Below the pieces are notes generated by a model. The model searched no databases and was not told the DNA's origin. It worked only from the letters and a program-made list of their open reading frames with translations. From NCBI GenBank assembly GCA_018697195.1, contig CM031879.1, forward strand, positions 33,928,228-33,992,227: DNA of 64,000 nt. Reading direction: 5' to 3'. The stretch is from Certhia americana (taxonomy: Eukaryota; Chordata; Aves; Passeriformes; Certhiidae). Position numbers and translations under genes: made by a program. Positions 62,401-64,000 of this stretch are shown here, piece after piece (the stretch's first letter is position 1; every line of letters begins with the position of its first letter).

Positions 62401-62544
62401 GTTTTTAAATCTGAACTGTTTTCTTAGAAAAAGATGTTAACAGGACAGATCGAACAAATAAGTTTTATGAAGGTGAAGATAATCCAGGACTGATTTTACT
62501 TCACGATATTTTGATGACCTATTGCATGTATGACTTTGACTTGG
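37840..62544 (+). CDS. TBC1D15: TBC1D15 Rab GTPase-activating protein, 5' part (11 exons)
   Basis: Exons: 37840-37863, 48828-48926, 49166-49240, 49996-50134, 51945-52155, 56162-56264, 57301-57498, 58945-59073, 60547-60650, 60929-61023, 62428-62544. All introns are GT/AG and the joined frame stays open for 431 codons plus one base; human TBC1D15 has 691 residues, so roughly 260 lie beyond the window. Residues about 9-215 form the N-terminal Rab-binding region. From about 325 the TBC domain begins (GLSHTLRKEAWKFLLGYFPW). IEKDVNR at 392-398 fits the IxxDxxR catalytic motif with its arginine finger Arg398. The partner YxQ glutamine motif would be on the next exon, outside the window. TBC1D15 is known as a GAP for RAB7, recruited to mitochondria by FIS1. 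Start ATG 37840 gives MAAPPSGK, similar to the human N-terminus. Confidence 0.95.
42065..42808 (+). mobile_element. CR1 LINE, ~740-bp 3' part
   Basis: Reads with typical CR1 phrases: CAATCCCAAGCACAAGTACA, GTGTTGGTGGGTGAAAAGCT, GGAGTACTGTGTCCA, TTTCAGTCTGGAGAAG, GTGGTGAGACACTGGAACAG and GTGCCTTCCAACCCAAACCA, ending ATTCTGTGATTT. It is the C-terminal reverse-transcriptase coding part in plus orientation. Two remaining open pieces (42104-42358, 42548-42769) show that the frame is broken. The duplicated block ends inside this element at about 42426. Confidence 0.92.
48108..48180. repeat. G/T low-complexity tract (TTTTTGTTGG type)
   Basis: About 70 bases of T runs separated by GTTGG, GTTTT and GG, within TBC1D15 intron 1. 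It gives Phe/Val/Gly-rich or Lys/Asn-rich frames that are not genes. Confidence 0.85.
48828..48926 (+). CDS. TBC1D15: TBC1D15 coding exon 2
   Basis: 33 codons starting VVYEQEGVFIHSSCGKNDDQ and ending RVIEQ, within the N-terminal Rab-binding region. Acceptor GTTATAG, donor GTATTT, phase 0 at both ends. Confidence 0.96.
49166..49240 (+). CDS. TBC1D15: TBC1D15 coding exon 3
   Basis: 25 codons, ENEVVVDWRPLDETLD to LCAGK; the VDWRPLD core is strongly conserved in this family. Acceptor TTGTAG, donor GTTTGT, phase 0 at both ends. Confidence 0.96.
49241..49995 (+). other. TBC1D15: TBC1D15 intron 3
   Basis: 755 bases of AT-rich sequence with no recognisable element. Confidence 0.85.
49996..50134 (+). 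CDS. TBC1D15: TBC1D15 coding exon 4
   Basis: 46 codons plus one base: DSSSVVEWTQTPKEK, YEAEWDMVTTVSFKKK, ending at PHSNG. Acceptor TCTCAG, donor GTACTT, phase 1 end. The split codon becomes GAT (Asp). Confidence 0.96.
50912..50951. repeat. CA-rich microsatellite
   Basis: Interrupted CA dinucleotide tract (CACACACACATG, CACACACACATAGACACA) in TBC1D15 intron 4. Confidence 0.85.
51498..51710 (-). mobile_element. CR1 LINE fragment, minus orientation
   Basis: Read on the plus strand it contains GATCATCCAAGTCCAGCTCT, CAGGACAACCCCAAGAATCA, GTTGTCCAAATGCTTCTTGA and AACCATCCTCTGGAT, which together are reverse-complement CR1. It is 5'-truncated and diverged. It explains the start of the 213-residue minus-strand open frame. 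Confidence 0.9.
51945..52155 (+). CDS. TBC1D15: TBC1D15 coding exon 5
   Basis: 211 bases encoding ATTHANGESKWSFLFSLTDL, then NKEGMGWSYLVFCLKDD and LHFHRGDSKLLIKCLEKH, ending in LNE. This is the core of the N-terminal Rab-binding region. Acceptor TTTTAAG, donor GTAAGT, phase 2 end. Confidence 0.96.
52156..56161 (+). other. TBC1D15: TBC1D15 intron 5 (4 kb)
   Basis: AT-rich unique sequence. Short open frames on both strands (for example 54696-55156 plus) match nothing known. No repeat was recognised. Confidence 0.8.
56162..56264 (+). CDS. TBC1D15: TBC1D15 coding exon 6
   Basis: 103 bases: completes Glu, then SPHDERVLLVKTQKSLSQSF, followed by ENLFDEPSSYGLLQ. Acceptor TTTGCAG, donor GTATGT, phase 0 end. 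QSFENLFDEP is a conserved family segment. Confidence 0.96.
56265..57300 (+). other. TBC1D15: TBC1D15 intron 6
   Basis: 1 kb of AT-rich sequence. In human an optional 17-codon exon lies between the equivalents of exons 6 and 7; I did not see a counterpart. A TA-rich microsatellite sits near its 3' end at 57221-57240. Confidence 0.75.
57221..57252. repeat. TA/CA microsatellite near an acceptor
   Basis: AATATATATA repeated to 57240, then CACACAAATATAT, ending about 50 bases before the exon 7 acceptor. Length variation could in principle affect the branch-point region; that is inference. Confidence 0.85.
57301..57498 (+). CDS. TBC1D15: TBC1D15 coding exon 7
   Basis: 66 codons, KWKKDPYTVTMGKFSRVTNY to PGFEVITR, including RRPPSEMADFFND and KINQQEEPGFE. 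This is the linker between the Rab-binding region and the TBC domain. Acceptor ATAACAG, donor GTGAGT, phase 0 at both ends. Confidence 0.96.
57499..58944 (+). other. TBC1D15: TBC1D15 intron 7
   Basis: 1.4 kb of AT-rich sequence with nothing recognisable. Confidence 0.85.
58945..59073 (+). CDS. TBC1D15: TBC1D15 coding exon 8
   Basis: 43 codons, IDLGKQPEVSRREPVSAEEW to KRLIFKG, immediately before the TBC domain. Acceptor TTTCAG, donor GTAACT, phase 0 at both ends. The frame remains open for 90 codons into the intron (see findings). Confidence 0.96.
59074..60546 (+). other. TBC1D15: TBC1D15 intron 8
   Basis: 1.5 kb of AT-rich sequence. It begins with a 90-codon in-frame extension of exon 8 ending at 59346, and has an AATAAA at 60132-60137. 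No other exon was recognised. Confidence 0.8.
60547..60650 (+). CDS. TBC1D15: TBC1D15 coding exon 9
   Basis: 104 bases beginning GLSHTLRKEAWKFLLGYFPW, the first TBC-domain helix with the RxxxW signature, then NSTKEERANLQKSK. Acceptor ACCTAG, donor GTGAGT, phase 2 end. Confidence 0.96.
60651..60928 (+). other. TBC1D15: TBC1D15 intron 9 with an AATG microsatellite
   Basis: 278 bases; about four tandem AATG units at 60857-60872. Confidence 0.85.
60929..61023 (+). CDS. TBC1D15: TBC1D15 coding exon 10
   Basis: 95 bases encoding DEYFRMKLQWKSVSEEQEK, then RNSRLRDYRSLI. Its last Ile (392) is the first residue of the IxxDxxR motif, so the catalytic motif is split by the intron. Acceptor CTTCAG, donor GTAAAT, phase 1 end. 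Confidence 0.96.
61024..62427 (+). other. TBC1D15: TBC1D15 intron 10
   Basis: 1.4 kb of AT-rich sequence with no recognisable element; the open frames at 61433-61624 and 61738-61926 are unremarkable. Confidence 0.85.
62428..62544 (+). CDS. TBC1D15: TBC1D15 coding exon 11 (last in window)
   Basis: 117 bases: EKDVNRTDRTNKFYEGEDNP, then GLILLHDILMTYCMYDFDLG. It supplies Asp395 and the arginine finger Arg398 of the TBC domain. Acceptor TTCTTAG, donor GTAAGT, phase 1 end. The following exon should begin with the YVQGM segment carrying the glutamine finger. Confidence 0.96.
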
Positions 62545-64000
62545 GTAAGTTGTGTCCCTCTGAATGTAAAAGCCTTCTTGGCTTCTGATATGCACCTTTG
62601 CTTATGCTAAGTCCTATTAATAGAATTGAATTTGCATTGATTACAATGCTTTTTGTAAATGCTTTTTAAAAGATTTAATATTTTGCAGTGTTTAATATTG
62701 TTGATAACTTTGTTCAGTTTTTCTTCCTTTCTTCAATTTGATGCTGTCTTAGGCATTTGAATTCATCAGTTCTGGTGGGATTAGGAATTAAGTGGTAGTT
62801 TTTCTTTACCACAGACCTACTGTTCTGGGGTTCCTTTGTTGTTCTTGGGTTTTTTGTGTGGTTTTTGTGAAGTTTTTGTGGTTTAGGGGTTTTTTGATGT
62901 TAATTTTTTATTATAGAATTGAAGCAGGCTTGCTTTTTAGAGTTTTAAATGGGTTTGGGTCTTTGGAGCTTCAGTGTCAAACATATTTTTAAGACTGATA
63001 GTATCAATAAAAATGATAAACCAGCTGCCACTGCTGTAATTAAAGCTCAGCATGCTGAACCAGCTGTTTGTAAGCGTGGTGTTCTTGTGAAAATTTTAAA
63101 AGCTGGTTCATGAGAAGTGCGCTTAGCAATCTGTCAAAAATTGCATTTTAGTGCATGCGTCTGCTGCAGAGGGAAGAGCATATAACATCTTGCTTTAATT
63201 GCAGTGTTAATGTGATGGCTAAGCCTTGGCTTCTTGCTAATTGTCTTGGGAGGGAGAGAAAGAATACTTGTAGTTGGTTCCCCTCCACCCCTGGTATGAC
63301 ACTTGGCTGTTGTGTACTTGGGACGTTTTGGGGTATTCTGTATCAGAGGATTTGGGATTCTAAAACCCCACTTTGTGCCAGATTTTGAAGACAAAAAAGT
63401 AGGATTAAATCTTTAGCTACTAGTAAACATGCTGCAGAGCTGTAGTTCTTGTCAGCTTTCATTCTCTCTGAAAGAGAGTCTTGATCTTTGGCTTGAAAAA
63501 AGAGAAAACTAAACCTGATGGTTTAAGTACATAGCTCCGTTTCACCTCTTACCACATTTCAACATTCATTAATGCCCAGTGACATTATAGGTGAAAGTAA
63601 AGCAGATTCACTACCCACTCTGTTAAAAACATTGTTACATGTGCACACTGGGTAAGTCTTTTGTTTTATAAACGAGCAGGAATAATGGAAATACAGTCAT
63701 TTTGACATAGTAACTGTCCAAGGCTTCTACGCATTGGTGCAGTGCTGCTCTTAATTTTTTGACAGCAGCTTTAGAGAGGTCTGAATAATGCCACAGACTG
63801 CTGGGTAGGGGAGGGGACAGAACAGCTGTTAATAGAATGTTTTTCTGAATTAATTCCTTAAGTCTGCATTAATGAAATTTGGTTTATTATTAAATAGACT
63901 TTTAAACTGTCTTGGACAGAATTTTCTCTGCATTTATTTTTAGTTAGTTGTAGTATTAAATATGCGGGGAACAAATTTTTTTTTTTTCATTTGACCTTTT
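62545..64000 (+). other. TBC1D15: TBC1D15 intron 11, cut by the window edge
   Basis: AT-rich intron to the right edge. I looked for the expected YVQGMSDLL exon and did not find it, so the gene continues outside. Confidence 0.85.

Noticed and set aside
1..64000. CRISPR arrays, operons, prophage, tRNA or rRNA genes
   Set aside because: The window is spliced vertebrate DNA. I saw no spaced direct-repeat array, no tRNA or rRNA signature and no bacterial gene.

Overview
This is vertebrate genomic DNA, most probably from a bird and at least from a sauropsid. The genes have long AT-rich introns with GT/AG borders and CpG-island promoters. The only recognisable interspersed repeats are CR1-type LINE fragments. 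Two neighbouring plus-strand genes were assembled exon by exon: RAB21 (complete, 7 coding exons, 3020-14033, 220 residues) and TBC1D15 (5' part, 11 coding exons, 37840-62544, continuing past the right edge). The same order and orientation is known from human chromosome 12q21. The species cannot be told from the sequence.

Layout. 1-198 is a pyrimidine-rich simple repeat, and 199-2540 shows no gene. 2541-3240 is the RAB21 CpG-island promoter, 5' UTR and first exon. 3020-14033 is the RAB21 coding span. 14034 to about 17101 is a probable long 3' UTR with three poly(A) signals, interrupted at 16306-16315 by a 10-N gap whose two flanks carry the same 47 bases. 17102-23288 is intergenic with no gene seen. 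23289-32650 and 32645-42426 are two head-to-tail copies of one block of about 9.4-9.8 kb. Each copy holds CR1 fragments, a CCCATCC-type minisatellite, a CpG-island promoter and a version of TBC1D15 exon 1. 42427-48827 is the rest of TBC1D15 intron 1, and 48828-62544 carries exons 2-11.

Function. RAB21 is a small GTPase of early endosomes. TBC1D15 is a Rab GTPase-activating protein with an N-terminal Rab-binding region and a C-terminal TBC domain, so a GTPase and a RabGAP lie side by side. Their adjacency is conserved synteny; I have no evidence that one acts on the other.

Main observation. The tandem block looks like an assembly artefact rather than biology. The copies differ mostly by scattered one- to few-base insertions. 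The left copy is cleaner in its left half and the right copy is cleaner in its right half, as expected if two noisy contig ends overlapped and were joined without being merged. Only the right copy has an intact exon 1; the left copy's exon 1 is frame-shifted at start and splice donor. I found no previously undescribed biological system here.
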